Assembly: GCF_000715205.1 (NCBI RefSeq)
Contig: NZ_JOTP01000002.1
Location: 206,087-270,086, forward strand
DNA length: 64,000 nucleotides
Origin: Bacillus zhangzhouensis
Lineage (GTDB): Bacteria > Bacillota > Bacilli > Bacillales > Bacillaceae
Direction: 5' to 3'
Shown here: positions 38,986-48,087 of the stretch, one piece after another
Position numbering within the stretch: the first letter of the stretch is position 1
How the letters are laid out: every line of letters begins with the position of its first letter
The notes under the pieces: model-generated
Told to the model about the DNA's origin: nothing
Database searches by the model: none
The model's input: only the letters and a program-made list of their open reading frames with translations
Position numbers and translations under genes: made by a program

Positions 38986-39024
38986 AAATCTAAAGCACAG
39001 CCTTGATGGCTGTGCTTTAGATTT
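38986..39024 (-). terminator. Long terminator hairpin of ctaG
   Basis: A 17-bp perfect stem (38986-39002 with 39008-39024) around a 5-base loop contains the ctaG stop codon. On the minus strand it is followed by GTCTTCTTTT, the start of the repeat. Confidence 0.75.
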
Positions 39025-39901
39025 ATTCATATTTCGGAATGAGCGCATCTGGTACGGCATCTTTCGCTCTTTCTTTTCTTGCCCAATCAAAGAACACAAC
39101 AGCAAGAATCGATCCGTAAACAATCTCCTGAATAATTTTCATCAAAATAGCGCCTAGCTGCTGATCCTCTAGCAGCGGCAAGGTGTGAAACATATCAGGG
39201 CCAGTTAGCGCAAGACCTGCGAGCATATCGCTTGGCACACATAGATGCAGAGCTTGTATCCACGCGCCTGCATCTGAATAGGTCGCATAGATCGGTGCAT
39301 CACTAAACATGATGAGTGCGCAGGCAGGTGTCATCAATATACCGTCTGCCATGATGTAACCAAGCTTTAAGATGCCTGTGATCTGCGGCTGACTTTGGAC
39401 TTTATGGACAAGCGGCCACCACATGAAAAAGGCAGCGATAAAAATGACAACCGTCATCAACGCATGATAAAACGGATCTGTTTTCACAAAATCAAACACA
39501 AGCGGGATGTGATAAAGCGAAAACAACCCGTTAAACCCAAGCAGAGCAATCAAAGGCTTGGAAAACAAACGGAAAATAGCCTGAATGCCTGGTGTTTGAA
39601 TGATTCGCTCCCAAATGGCCACAGGTAAACCTGTGATAAGGAGTGGCGGGATGACTAAATAGAGTACCGCCATTTGCGCCATATGTGCACTGAACATAAT
39701 ATGCCCCATTAAATCAATTGGGCTGCCTTTCACGGCATATAACAGAATAAGCCCAGTCAGAAATAGCGTTTTCTCTTTCACCGTCGCACGGTGCTTTCCC
39801 TTTGTAACGAGAAGTAGATAAAAAGCAGCTGCTAATACAATACATGTCAAATAATAGGGACTCCATAATGCCCGAAATCCGAATATCTCTAAGTTCTCCA
39901 T
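39023..39901 (-). CDS. ctaG: Cytochrome caa3 oxidase assembly factor CtaG
   Basis: CtaG is a polytopic membrane protein needed for formation of active cytochrome caa3 oxidase in B. subtilis, thought to help copper-site assembly. The 292 residues have about seven transmembrane helices. Histidine-bearing loops are visible ([35 protein letters not shown]) and resemble the caa3_CtaG family. It is last in ctaCDEFG. Confidence 0.93.
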   Translation of the reverse strand: MENLEIFGFRALWSPYYLTCIVLAAAFYLLLVTKGKHRATVKEKTLFLTGLILLYAVKGSPIDLMGHIMFSAHMAQMAVLYLVIPPLLITGLPVAIWERIIQTPGIQAIFRLFSKPLIALLGFNGLFSLYHIPLVFDFVKTDPFYHALMTVVIFIAAFFMWWPLVHKVQSQPQITGILKLGYIMADGILMTPACALIMFSDAPIYATYSDAGAWIQALHLCVPSDMLAGLALTGPDMFHTLPLLEDQQLGAILMKIIQEIVYGSILAVVFFDWARKERAKDAVPDALIPKYE

Positions 39902-39931
39902 TGCTGCGCCTCCTTCAAGGGCAAAGCGGGC

Positions 39932-40261
39932 TTACCACCAAATAATGGTCAAAAAGGCTAAAACGGTAATAAACGCGACAAACACACCTGAGTAAAGAAA
40001 CAACGCGGGTGTTTCATGCCCTTTTTGGTTCATGTGCATAAAATAATAAAGCTGAAAAGCCACCTGAATGCCTGCAAGCAGTAAAATAAATGGGACTGCG
40101 AACCAATTCCCGACATCTTCAGAGGCGATCGTTAAAAATGCAACAAATGTTAATCCAATCATCAAGCCGAAAGAAATGAGCTGATGCTTCATTTCTTCGG
40201 CATTTTTCTTTTTACGGTATACAAGATCGACTTTGGACTGATTTGTGTTTTTATTTCCCAT
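39932..40261 (-). CDS. ctaF: Cytochrome caa3 oxidase subunit IV
   Basis: This 109-residue subunit IV has three transmembrane helices (LISFGLMIGLTFVAFLTIAS, WFAVPFILLLAGIQVAFQLYYF and VFVAFITVLAFLTIIWW). The stretch QLYYFMHMNQKGHETP is typical of the family. ATG 40261 is preferred: GGTGGGAT precedes it. An in-frame start 17 codons earlier lies inside ctaE. It effectively follows the ctaE stop without a gap. Confidence 0.94.
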   Translation of the reverse strand: MGNKNTNQSKVDLVYRKKKNAEEMKHQLISFGLMIGLTFVAFLTIASEDVGNWFAVPFILLLAGIQVAFQLYYFMHMNQKGHETPALFLYSGVFVAFITVLAFLTIIWW

Positions 40262-40263
40262 TC

Positions 40264-40884
40264 TTATCCCACCATTCCCATTAAATATACAACGGTAAAG
40301 ATGAAGACCCACACAACATCAATGAAGTGCCAATAAAGACTTGCCACATAATATTTTGGTGCATTATATAAATCCAGTCCGCGTCTACTATTTCGAATCA
40401 TAAGAGCGGTAATCCAGCAAAGTCCAAATGCAACGTGAGCTCCGTGGGTTCCTACAAGTGTATAAAAGGAAGAGCCAAGAGCAGAGCTGGTAATCGTAAA
40501 TTCATATTCATGCACATAGTGATAAAACTCATAAATTTCAACCCCTAAAAATCCAGCACCTAATAAAACAGTCACTCCGAGCCATAGCTGCATTTTTTTA
40601 AAGTTAAAGTTTTTCATATGATACATTGCATACACACTCGTTAAACTGCTCGTTAACAGGAGCATTGTGGCAACAAAGACAATTGTGATGTCAAACATAT
40701 CAGTTGTTTTTGCTCCACCTGCATTTGAGTTTTTCAGCGCCAAGTAAGTGGCAAACAAAGATGCAAACAGAACAGTTTCTCCCCCAAGAAACAACCAGAA
40801 CCCGACGAACTTATTCTTTCCTTCTAATGTGGCTTTCTCAGGCGAAGCCGGAAAGGTTTCCGCTGTCATTTTTTGTGGTTCCAT
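40264..40884 (-). CDS. ctaE: Cytochrome caa3 oxidase subunit III
   Basis: Subunit III of the haem-copper oxidase has 206 residues and five transmembrane helices. It carries the family features KFVGFWLFLGGETVLFASLF and FYTLVGTHGAHVAFGLCW, with YWHFIDVVWVFIF near the C-terminus. Its start overlaps the last base of ctaD, and its stop lies just before the ctaF start, indicating coupled translation. Confidence 0.97.
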   Translation of the reverse strand: MEPQKMTAETFPASPEKATLEGKNKFVGFWLFLGGETVLFASLFATYLALKNSNAGGAKTTDMFDITIVFVATMLLLTSSLTSVYAMYHMKNFNFKKMQLWLGVTVLLGAGFLGVEIYEFYHYVHEYEFTITSSALGSSFYTLVGTHGAHVAFGLCWITALMIRNSRRGLDLYNAPKYYVASLYWHFIDVVWVFIFTVVYLMGMVG

Positions 40885-42755
40885 TATGCTTTCACCCCTT
40901 TATCATCGTCATCGGTCAAATCTTCTTTGTGAATATGATATCCATGATCATCTTTAAGAGACCTGACCAGCATGGTCGCAAACGTAATGCCAAGACCAAT
41001 GAAAATCACCGGAAGACCCCAGCTGTGCTCTTGACGATACATGAATCCAAACGCTGACACAAATAGACCGAATGAGATAATGACAGGTAAGATGGAATTA
41101 TTCGGCATGTGAATATCATCGAGCGGTTCAGATGCTGTCATTCCTTTTTTACCATCCATTTTTTCAATCCATAATGGATCAAGTCCTCTTACAAGTGGAA
41201 GCTGTTTAAAGTTATATTCTGGCGGAGGTGAAGACACTGCCCATTCAAGCGTTCTTCCATCTCCCCAAGGATCGCCCGATACACGCTCCCCTTTTGCTGT
41301 TGTCCAGATGACGTTAATCAACATGATGACAACTGCTACAAACATAAAGAAAGCACCTATTGTACTAATCAAGTTTCCAAGCTCAAGGCCCTGACCTGGC
41401 AGGAACGTAAAGACACGGCGCGGCATGCCCCATAACCCCAAGAAATGCTGGATAAAGAAGGTTAAATGGAAACCGATGAAAAAGAGCACAAAGCTAATTT
41501 TCCCAAGCTTCTCATTAAGTATTTTTCCAAACATTTTAGGCCACCAGTAATGCACACCTGCTAAAATTCCGAATACCACACCACCGATAATCACGTAGTG
41601 GAAATGCGCCACAACAAAGTACGTATCATGGAATTGATAATCAGCTGCAGCGGCTGCAAGCATGACCCCGGTTACCCCGCCAAGTAAGAATGACGGAATG
41701 AATGCAACAGAATACAGCATCGGTGTCGTAAACTTCACGTTACCGCCCCATATGGTGAGCAGCCAGTTAAATACTTTAATCCCTGTTGGCACCGCAATCG
41801 CCATAGTAGCTACGGCAAAGATCGCATTTGCAATAGGTCCTAGCCCTGTTGTGAACATGTGATGCGCCCACACCATGAATCCTAGGAAACCAATCAATAC
41901 AGTGGCGAACACCATGGACGAGTAGCCGAACAATCTTTTTCTTGCAAACACTGGAATGATCTCAGAGAAAATTCCGAATGCTGGCAGGATCAAGATATAT
42001 ACTTCCGGGTGTCCGAAAATCCAGAACAAATGCTCCCAGATGATCGTATTCCCTCCAAGCTCTGGATTGAAAAAGCTCGTATCAAACATTCTATCAAGCA
42101 TCAGCATCGCAAGCCCTGCTGTGAGCGGCGGGAATGCGAATAAAATGAGTGCAGATGCGACAAATGTCGTCCAAGTGAAGAGCGGCATTCTCATGTACGT
42201 CATACCAGGCGCTCTCATATTAATGATCGTCACAAGAAAGTTGATACCGGCAATCAGCGTACCAATTCCCGCTATCTGCAAACCTAAAATATAGAAATCC
42301 ATGCCATGCCCTTCTGAATTCAGCGTGAGCGAAGCGTATGCAGTCCAGCCCGCATCAGGTGATCCGCCTAAGAACCAGCCAAGGTTTAAGAAAATTCCTC
42401 CGAAAAAGAATAGCCAAAAACCAAGTGAATTCACAAACGGAAATGCTACGTCACGTGCACCAATTTGAATTGGTACAACCGCATTCATTAATGCAAATAA
42501 AAGTGGCATTGCTGCAAGGAAAATCATTGTCGTTCCATGCATCGTCATGATTTCATTGTAAACCCCTGCACCCACAAAATCATTTTCAGGGATGGCTAGC
42601 TGAATACGGATAAACATCGCTTCTAGGCCGCCAACCAAAAAGAAAAATCCCCCTGCCACTAAATATAGTACGGCAATTTTTTTGTGGTCAACCGTCGTCA
42701 AGTAATCCCATAAGACAGCGCCAAACCCCCGCTTTTTAGCTATTGTACTCACCAT
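40884..42755 (-). CDS. ctaD: Cytochrome caa3 oxidase subunit I
   Basis: This is the catalytic subunit with haem a, haem a3 and CuB, reducing O2 to water and pumping protons. The 623 residues include about twelve core helices plus the extra C-terminal helices of the caa3 type. Key sites are visible: the haem a histidine in TMHGTTMIF, the CuB/tyrosine cross-link region in FWIFGHPEVYILILP, the CuB histidine pair in WAHHMFTTG, and the haem a3/a pair in FVVAHFHYVI. It follows ctaC by about 175 bases. Confidence 0.98.
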   Translation of the reverse strand: MVSTIAKKRGFGAVLWDYLTTVDHKKIAVLYLVAGGFFFLVGGLEAMFIRIQLAIPENDFVGAGVYNEIMTMHGTTMIFLAAMPLLFALMNAVVPIQIGARDVAFPFVNSLGFWLFFFGGIFLNLGWFLGGSPDAGWTAYASLTLNSEGHGMDFYILGLQIAGIGTLIAGINFLVTIINMRAPGMTYMRMPLFTWTTFVASALILFAFPPLTAGLAMLMLDRMFDTSFFNPELGGNTIIWEHLFWIFGHPEVYILILPAFGIFSEIIPVFARKRLFGYSSMVFATVLIGFLGFMVWAHHMFTTGLGPIANAIFAVATMAIAVPTGIKVFNWLLTIWGGNVKFTTPMLYSVAFIPSFLLGGVTGVMLAAAAADYQFHDTYFVVAHFHYVIIGGVVFGILAGVHYWWPKMFGKILNEKLGKISFVLFFIGFHLTFFIQHFLGLWGMPRRVFTFLPGQGLELGNLISTIGAFFMFVAVVIMLINVIWTTAKGERVSGDPWGDGRTLEWAVSSPPPEYNFKQLPLVRGLDPLWIEKMDGKKGMTASEPLDDIHMPNNSILPVIISFGLFVSAFGFMYRQEHSWGLPVIFIGLGITFATMLVRSLKDDHGYHIHKEDLTDDDDKGVKA

Positions 42756-42930
42756 GAAATCCCCCTCTTATCTCCCATTTGCCCCTTTTCATATAGATGT
42801 CTATCTTAACGATCTTTTAAACAGACTGTGTCTGACAGATGACTACTTCTCGGTTGTAGAGACATATTCGGGAGCTCTTAACAAAAACTTCAATAAGATC
42901 ACATACCCATTTGAACATAGGCTCTAAAAA

Positions 42931-43998
42931 TTACTCTATTTTAAGACCTTTTAAATACTCGTAGAGTGCATCTGCTTCTGAGTCATTTAATTTAGGATAC
43001 GTCCCTGTCATCTTATTACCTGGTTTAAAGCTCTCTGGATCTTTCAGCCATGCTTTCACATTTTCTTTGTTCATGTCTTTAATTCCAGCTACTTTCGTTC
43101 GCTCTCCGAACGTCGCAAGGTTTGGAGCAGTCCTTGCCGCTTCAGGCCGTTCGTCCCCAGGCTCTACTGCGTGACAGCTCAAACAGTTTTTCTCTTTAAA
43201 TAGTTTTTCACCCTCTAGGGCTAGGTCTGACGTGGATGTGGGCTTCTTGTAATCTGCCATTTTTTTGGTCCACCCTAAAAACTCATCTTGAGAAAGCGTT
43301 TTAACTTTAAAGTCCATTAAAGCATGTGATGGACCACAAAGCTCCGCACATTTCCCGTAGAAATATTCTCCAGCATCTTTCGTTCGTTTCGAATCAAATT
43401 GCAAATAAAATTTGTTCTCATTGTCTGTATTTGTATCGATTTTACCGCCAGCTGATGGAACCCAGAAAGAGTGTTTAACATCGGATGCTTTCAGCTTAAA
43501 GTACACCTTTTGATCTGTCGGTACAATTAATTCCTGACTTGTGACAATCCCATAATCAGGGTATTCAAATTCCCACCAATATAAGCTGGCTCTTACATTT
43601 ACAACAAGTGTCTTTTCAGGATCTCGTTTTTTCTTATCCATAGCGCTTGTATCCCCTAGCTCAAGCGTATATGCCACAACAGGTACAACGAGAATAATGA
43701 GTAGAAGAATTGGAATCGCTGTCCACGTAATTTCTAGGTTACGGTTCCCTTCCACCTGTTTTGGAATCGTATCTTCTCCCACTTTAGAACGTTTAAATTT
43801 AATGATGACGTAAAAGAAAATGATCGATACAACAATGACGACAAGAACCATAATAAGTGTACTCAGTACCGTCAGGAAAAACTGTTTATCTGCTACTTCC
43901 CCGACTGGCTTGAGTGTTGATAAGTATGGTTCACCGCAGCCCGCCAAAACGAGCGTCAGTAAGAGAAACAGTGAATAAACACGCCATTTTCTTATCAT
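42931..43998 (-). CDS. ctaC: Cytochrome caa3 oxidase subunit II with fused cytochrome c domain
   Basis: Subunit II accepts electrons through a covalently bound haem c and the dinuclear CuA centre. The 355 residues start with a lipoprotein signal (LVLAGC), two transmembrane helices and a cupredoxin domain whose CuA ligands appear in YGKCAELCGPSHALM. The C-terminal cytochrome c domain has CLSCH and a later methionine (GNKMTGTYP). ATG 43998 is preferred; an in-frame TTG four codons earlier abuts the AAGGGG site. A terminator hairpin separates it from ctaB, so ctaC likely has its own promoter. Confidence 0.97.
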   Translation of the reverse strand: MIRKWRVYSLFLLLTLVLAGCGEPYLSTLKPVGEVADKQFFLTVLSTLIMVLVVIVVSIIFFYVIIKFKRSKVGEDTIPKQVEGNRNLEITWTAIPILLLIILVVPVVAYTLELGDTSAMDKKKRDPEKTLVVNVRASLYWWEFEYPDYGIVTSQELIVPTDQKVYFKLKASDVKHSFWVPSAGGKIDTNTDNENKFYLQFDSKRTKDAGEYFYGKCAELCGPSHALMDFKVKTLSQDEFLGWTKKMADYKKPTSTSDLALEGEKLFKEKNCLSCHAVEPGDERPEAARTAPNLATFGERTKVAGIKDMNKENVKAWLKDPESFKPGNKMTGTYPKLNDSEADALYEYLKGLKIE

Positions 43999-44169
43999 AA
44001 TTTGTCCCAACCCCTTTTGCTTGATCTCCTTTGCCTTTCGCTTTTTACCTCTTATTTATAAAATCACCTTTCACTCATCAATAACCCCCGCCCCTTATAA
44101 AAGCACTTACATTTCCTCTTTTCATAAAAAAATGATGTTTTTACTCAAAATACCATCTATGTATAAACA

Positions 44170-44208
44170 GAAAGCCGCCTAAATAGAACTGAATATCAGG
44201 CGGCTTTC
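44170..44208 (-). terminator. Terminator of ctaB
   Basis: An 11-bp perfect stem (gaaagccgcct / aggcggctttc) with a 17-base loop lies 70 bases after the ctaB stop, followed on the minus strand by TGTTTAT. It may allow partial read-through to ctaC. Confidence 0.7.
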
Positions 44209-44277
44209 ATAGTTGTAAGAAAATGTTGTGTTATAAGATATAGCCATTGTTTTGATGTGATCAAAGTGTATTTCACT

Positions 44278-45195
44278 CTAGAATAGTGTAATAATAATCA
44301 TCGCAACGAAAAAGATGGTTAAGTAGTTTAATGAATAAACGAACATCAGTGTAGACCACTTCATAACGTCTTTCATTTTAAAGCCCATAAGGCCAATGAC
44401 GAGCCAACCAATGTTTAGCAATGTACCAAGTGCAACAATCGGCCATCCTAATCCACCTAAGAAAAACGGAAGTGGAAGAAGACATGCTGTCCAAATAATA
44501 ATTTGGCGTTTTGTGACTTCAAAGCCGTAGACAACTGGCAGCATCGGAATGCCTGCCTTGCGGTAATCTTCCGTTTTCTTAATCGCAAGTGACAGGAAGT
44601 GTGGGATTTGCCAAATGAACATAATCATAAACAAAACCCAAGCCGTTGTGTCAATTGTACCTGTGACAGCTGTCCAGCCGATTAATGGCGGAACCGCCCC
44701 AGATACACTTCCGATGACAGTATTGATGGTGTAATGGCGTTTAGACCACATGGTGTAAAGAACCGCATAAGTAAAGACTCCAATAAATCCAATCACTGCT
44801 GATGTAATGGTTGTCATCAGAAGCATAATGAGTCCAAGTACAACAAGCAAAATGCCAAATGCATACGCTTGCCCCGGCTGAATTTTACCTGTAACCGTCG
44901 GTCTTGTTTTTGTTCTTTCCATTAATATATCAATATCACGGTCAAACGCATTATTAATAGCGCATGAACCGGCAATAATGAGAGAAGAACCAATCATTGT
45001 TAACAGCACAATATCAAGATTCCCAAGAAAACTCATATCTGTAAAATAAAAAGCAAGCCACATTCCAGTAAATGTTGTAATGAAGTTGGAATTGACGATG
45101 CCCATTTTAATAAGAGCAAGAAAATCTTTCCAAGCTGTTGTTTCTTCTATTTGTCCATGAATAGCTGCTTCCGCGGCTGTTTTGGAATTTGCCAA
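44278..45195 (-). CDS. ctaB: Protohaem IX farnesyltransferase (haem O synthase)
   Basis: CtaB adds a farnesyl group to haem B, giving haem O, the precursor CtaA converts to haem A. It is a UbiA-family membrane prenyltransferase with about nine helices and the aspartate motifs [15 protein letters not shown] and [17 protein letters not shown] 45195 is preferred: GGGAGG lies 9 nt upstream and the product has 305 residues, as in B. subtilis. A start 13 codons further upstream has no site. It diverges from ctaA across a region with ResD-type boxes. Confidence 0.96.
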   Translation of the reverse strand: MANSKTAAEAAIHGQIEETTAWKDFLALIKMGIVNSNFITTFTGMWLAFYFTDMSFLGNLDIVLLTMIGSSLIIAGSCAINNAFDRDIDILMERTKTRPTVTGKIQPGQAYAFGILLVVLGLIMLLMTTITSAVIGFIGVFTYAVLYTMWSKRHYTINTVIGSVSGAVPPLIGWTAVTGTIDTTAWVLFMIMFIWQIPHFLSLAIKKTEDYRKAGIPMLPVVYGFEVTKRQIIIWTACLLPLPFFLGGLGWPIVALGTLLNIGWLVIGLMGFKMKDVMKWSTLMFVYSLNYLTIFFVAMIIITLF

Positions 45196-45325
45196 TGTGT
45201 ATAACCTCCCTTGCCCAAACCTTGAAACTAACAAATGAAACGTAAAATCGTTACAACTCTATCATACAAGATAAAGAGCTGTAAAAAAACATCCTATTAA
45301 ATAATAAACGACAAACTTGAAGTTA

Positions 45326-45486
45326 TTTGTGAACTTTTCGTGAATTTATATAGGATATATATGTGTGTTTCAGAAGGCGGTGCAAAATGAAATATTCTCT
45401 CCTCTATTTCTATCAGACTGTCAAAGAAAGATCAAGCACTCTAAATCTGTAAACTTTGTGAACTAACATATCATTTTTTTGTGAAC
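45326..45486. promoter_or_regulatory. Putative ResD boxes in the ctaA-ctaB intergenic region
   Basis: The ~396-base gap between divergent ctaB and ctaA has no gene. It holds three exact copies of TTTGTGAAC in the same orientation (45326-45334, 45455-45463, 45478-45486) plus TTCGTGAAT at 45337-45345. The response regulator ResD of B. subtilis recognises a TTTGTGAAT-like motif and activates ctaA. A -10-like TATATAGGATATATAT segment sits at about 45347-45362. Confidence 0.6.
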
Positions 45487-45591
45487 TTTGGTGATTATGA
45501 ATTGCAACAGAACACGCATTTGGCTTAAACTTGAGAGCATGTGAGGTTTTCATTTGTATCAGAAGTTTTTTAGAGAAGGTGAAATAATTTG

Positions 45592-46515
45592 ATGAAATTT
45601 GCTTTAAGGCTATTGAGCGTTGTCACAACGTTTGTGATGCTGATCGTTCTGATTGGTGGTGCGCTTGTTACAAAAACCGGCTCGGGTCTTGGCTGCGGTA
45701 GACAGTGGCCCCTTTGCCACGGTCGTTTCTTTCCTGAAATGAATCCTGCTTCCATCATTGAATGGAGTCACCGCATGTCAACAGGGGTTTCCACTATTCT
45801 TGTACTAGCACTGGCGATCTTATGCTGGAAAAAAATTAGTCCAGTATTCCGTGAAACCAAATTCTTGGTCATCATGTCCATTATATTCTTACTGCTCCAA
45901 GCGCTGTTAGGGGCACTCGCCGTTGTGTTTGGTTCTAACGCACTTGTGATGGCACTGCACTTCGGTATTTCACTGATTTCTTTTGCTTCAATCTTACTGC
46001 TTGCCCTTCTTGTGTTTGAGGCAACTAGATCTGAAACAAAGCTTGTGAAGCCCCTTCATATCGGAAAAAGAATGCAGTTCCATATTTATGGCTTGATCAC
46101 ATATACTTATATCGTGGTGTATACGGGTGCTTATGTAAGACATACAAAATCGAGCCTTGCTTGCTCTGTCTTTCCATTTTGTTCAAAAGACGGCGCACTT
46201 CCGACTTATTTTAATCAGTGGGTTCAAATGTCTCACCGAGCAGCAGCACTTCTTTTATTCGTATGGATATTTATCGCCATGATCCATGCCATTAAACATT
46301 ATAAAGATCAGAAGCAGTTGTATTATGGATGGATCATTTCAGCCATTCTGATTACACTTCAAGCAATTTCAGGTGTGATGTCTGTTTATTCTCACCTTGC
46401 ACTTGGTTATGCGCTTGCTCATTCATTCTTTATTTCTTGTTTGTTTGGGGTACTATGCTACTTCTGCTTACTCATTGCCCGGTATAAATATGAAAGTAAA
46501 GAGCCATTTAGATAA
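45592..46515 (+). CDS. ctaA: Haem A synthase CtaA
   Basis: CtaA oxidises haem O to haem A, the cofactor of caa3 and aa3 oxidases. The 307 residues form eight helices in two homologous halves. Haem-ligand histidines are seen in [24 protein letters not shown] and LAHSFF. The extracellular cysteine pairs are CGRQWPLC and CSVFPFC, and the first includes the conserved catalytic-region cysteines. AGAAGGTG lies upstream; an in-frame TTG one codon before the ATG is possible. It is convergent with phr. Confidence 0.96.
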   Translation: MKFALRLLSVVTTFVMLIVLIGGALVTKTGSGLGCGRQWPLCHGRFFPEMNPASIIEWSHRMSTGVSTILVLALAILCWKKISPVFRETKFLVIMSIIFLLLQALLGALAVVFGSNALVMALHFGISLISFASILLLALLVFEATRSETKLVKPLHIGKRMQFHIYGLITYTYIVVYTGAYVRHTKSSLACSVFPFCSKDGALPTYFNQWVQMSHRAAALLLFVWIFIAMIHAIKHYKDQKQLYYGWIISAILITLQAISGVMSVYSHLALGYALAHSFFISCLFGVLCYFCLLIARYKYESKEPFR

Positions 46516-46516
46516 A

Positions 46517-46556
46517 AGTTTTTATCCCCCTTCCATGTGGAAAGGGGATTTCTTTT
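46517..46556. terminator. Bidirectional terminator between ctaA and phr
   Basis: ATCCCC(C)TTCC and GGAAAGGGGAT pair around a 4-base loop; T-rich runs lie on the outer side of each strand (TTCTTTTATT on plus, AAAAACTTTTATC on minus). Confidence 0.75.
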
Positions 46557-47988
46557 ATTGTTGTTTTGCTTCTTCAAATAGCGAAATGGCTTGTTTGCGT
46601 CTTTCTTGATGATCGACTGTTGGCAGTGGATAGGCATCACCTAGCACACATCCAGATTTTATTTGTTCATCTATCGGCATTTTACTTGGTTCATGAATCC
46701 ATTTTTCATCGACATGTTTTAGTTCAGGTACATATCTTCTGATAAATTGCCCAGTTGGATCAAATCGCTTCGATTGGGTCGTTGGATTAAATATACGAAA
46801 GTAAGGAACAGCATCCGTTCCGACAGAGGCTGCCCACTGAAATCCCCCGATATTTGAAGACTCATCATAGTCCACGAGTTTTTTCGCAAAATACGCTTCG
46901 CCTTTTCTCCAATCAATCAAATAATCCTTTGTTAAAAATGAAGCAGTCACCATTCGCAAGCGGTTATGCATCCAGCCTTCTTCATTTAATTGCCTCATCC
47001 CTGCATCAACGAGCGGAAAGCCTGTTTCACCTTTACACCAAGCTTCAAAAAGAGTCTCATCTCCATTCCATTTCACCCCTTGAAATGAAGAATTGATTTC
47101 TTTTTCTTTCATCTCTGGATAGTGCGCAAAAATCATATGATAAAAATCACGCCACGCCAGCTCTTTCACAAAGGGTTCCCAGCCCTCGTCTTCATAAAGT
47201 GCTCCCTCATTTACAGCATGAAAGATCGTCCGAATAGAAATGGTGCCTGTTTTTAAAAATCGCGACAGCTTACTCGTTCCAAAAACAGACGGAATATCCC
47301 GTTTCTCATGATAATGTGTCAGCCTTTTTTGGATAAAGGTGTTTAGCGTGTTCATCGCTTTGTCTGAACCAATTTGATCAAATTTCCTTGAACATCCCTT
47401 GATGATGCTTTTTAGTTTGTCCTCCCCTTTTTGAGAAAGTGACTCATCACAAATCGAATGCTCGCTACTGAAAAAAGATTTGTCAACTTTTATCACACGT
47501 TGCTTCTCTTGCTTTCGCCATGATTGATAGTATGGAGTGAACACTTGATAATGAGACCCATCCGCTTTTAAAATATCTCTCGCCCCATGAAGGTGTGTAT
47601 CTTGCCACTTTGATACATGAATGCCCTTTCCTTCTAAAAAATCGCTTACTCGATGATCACGTGTTTGACCAATTCCAACTTGGTCTTCATTAAAAAAGAC
47701 GGCTTTGATGTCATAAACATCGATGACCTGCTGAAAGGCGGACAAGACATCGTCATGGAAAAGGTGAACATACACTTGAGATTCTCTCGCTTCCTTGACA
47801 AAATGAGCCAAGCTTTGAAAGAAGTGTTCGTGGTTTAAATCAAGCTCCATTTCTGTAAAAAAAGGATCTACATGATAAAAAGCAAATAGTTTGTACTCGT
47901 GTTTTTTTGCATATGTGATCGCTTTTGATAAGGCGATATGATCATCCAATCGCATATCTCGGCGAAACCAAATCACGACGATTTCCAA
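46555..47988 (-). CDS. phr: Deoxyribodipyrimidine photolyase (class I CPD photolyase)
   Basis: This flavoenzyme splits UV-induced cyclobutane pyrimidine dimers using light. The 477 residues have the N-terminal Rossmann antenna domain (IVVIWFRRDMRLDDHIAL) and the FAD-binding helical domain. In the latter, ELAWRDFYH, GETGFPLVDAGMRQL, MHNRLRMVTASFL and GGFQWAASVGTDAVPYFRIFNP carry the FAD contacts and tryptophans of the family. TTG 47988 is supported by GAGGTG 7 nt upstream. As I recall the B. subtilis 168 map, this gene is absent there, so it is an addition between ctaA and pycA. Confidence 0.95.
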   Translation of the reverse strand: MEIVVIWFRRDMRLDDHIALSKAITYAKKHEYKLFAFYHVDPFFTEMELDLNHEHFFQSLAHFVKEARESQVYVHLFHDDVLSAFQQVIDVYDIKAVFFNEDQVGIGQTRDHRVSDFLEGKGIHVSKWQDTHLHGARDILKADGSHYQVFTPYYQSWRKQEKQRVIKVDKSFFSSEHSICDESLSQKGEDKLKSIIKGCSRKFDQIGSDKAMNTLNTFIQKRLTHYHEKRDIPSVFGTSKLSRFLKTGTISIRTIFHAVNEGALYEDEGWEPFVKELAWRDFYHMIFAHYPEMKEKEINSSFQGVKWNGDETLFEAWCKGETGFPLVDAGMRQLNEEGWMHNRLRMVTASFLTKDYLIDWRKGEAYFAKKLVDYDESSNIGGFQWAASVGTDAVPYFRIFNPTTQSKRFDPTGQFIRRYVPELKHVDEKWIHEPSKMPIDEQIKSGCVLGDAYPLPTVDHQERRKQAISLFEEAKQQ

Positions 47989-48051
47989 CTTTCTTCACCT
48001 CATTCTATAGTGTAATCACTCTTTCAGGCCGCTGCACATTTTAATGCGCTC

Positions 48052-48081
48052 AAAAAAAGACACATCGCTATGGATGTGTCT
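48052..48081 (-). terminator. Terminator of pycA
   Basis: AGACACATC and GATGTGTCT pair around a 6-base loop and are followed by seven T on the minus strand, just after the pycA stop. Confidence 0.88.
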
Positions 48082-48087
48082 CACTCA

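Noticed and set aside
38900..39157. An 85-codon plus-strand frame starting in repeat copy 2
   Set aside because: It crosses the ctaG terminator and continues antisense to ctaG; no ribosome site and no match to the frame in copy 1.
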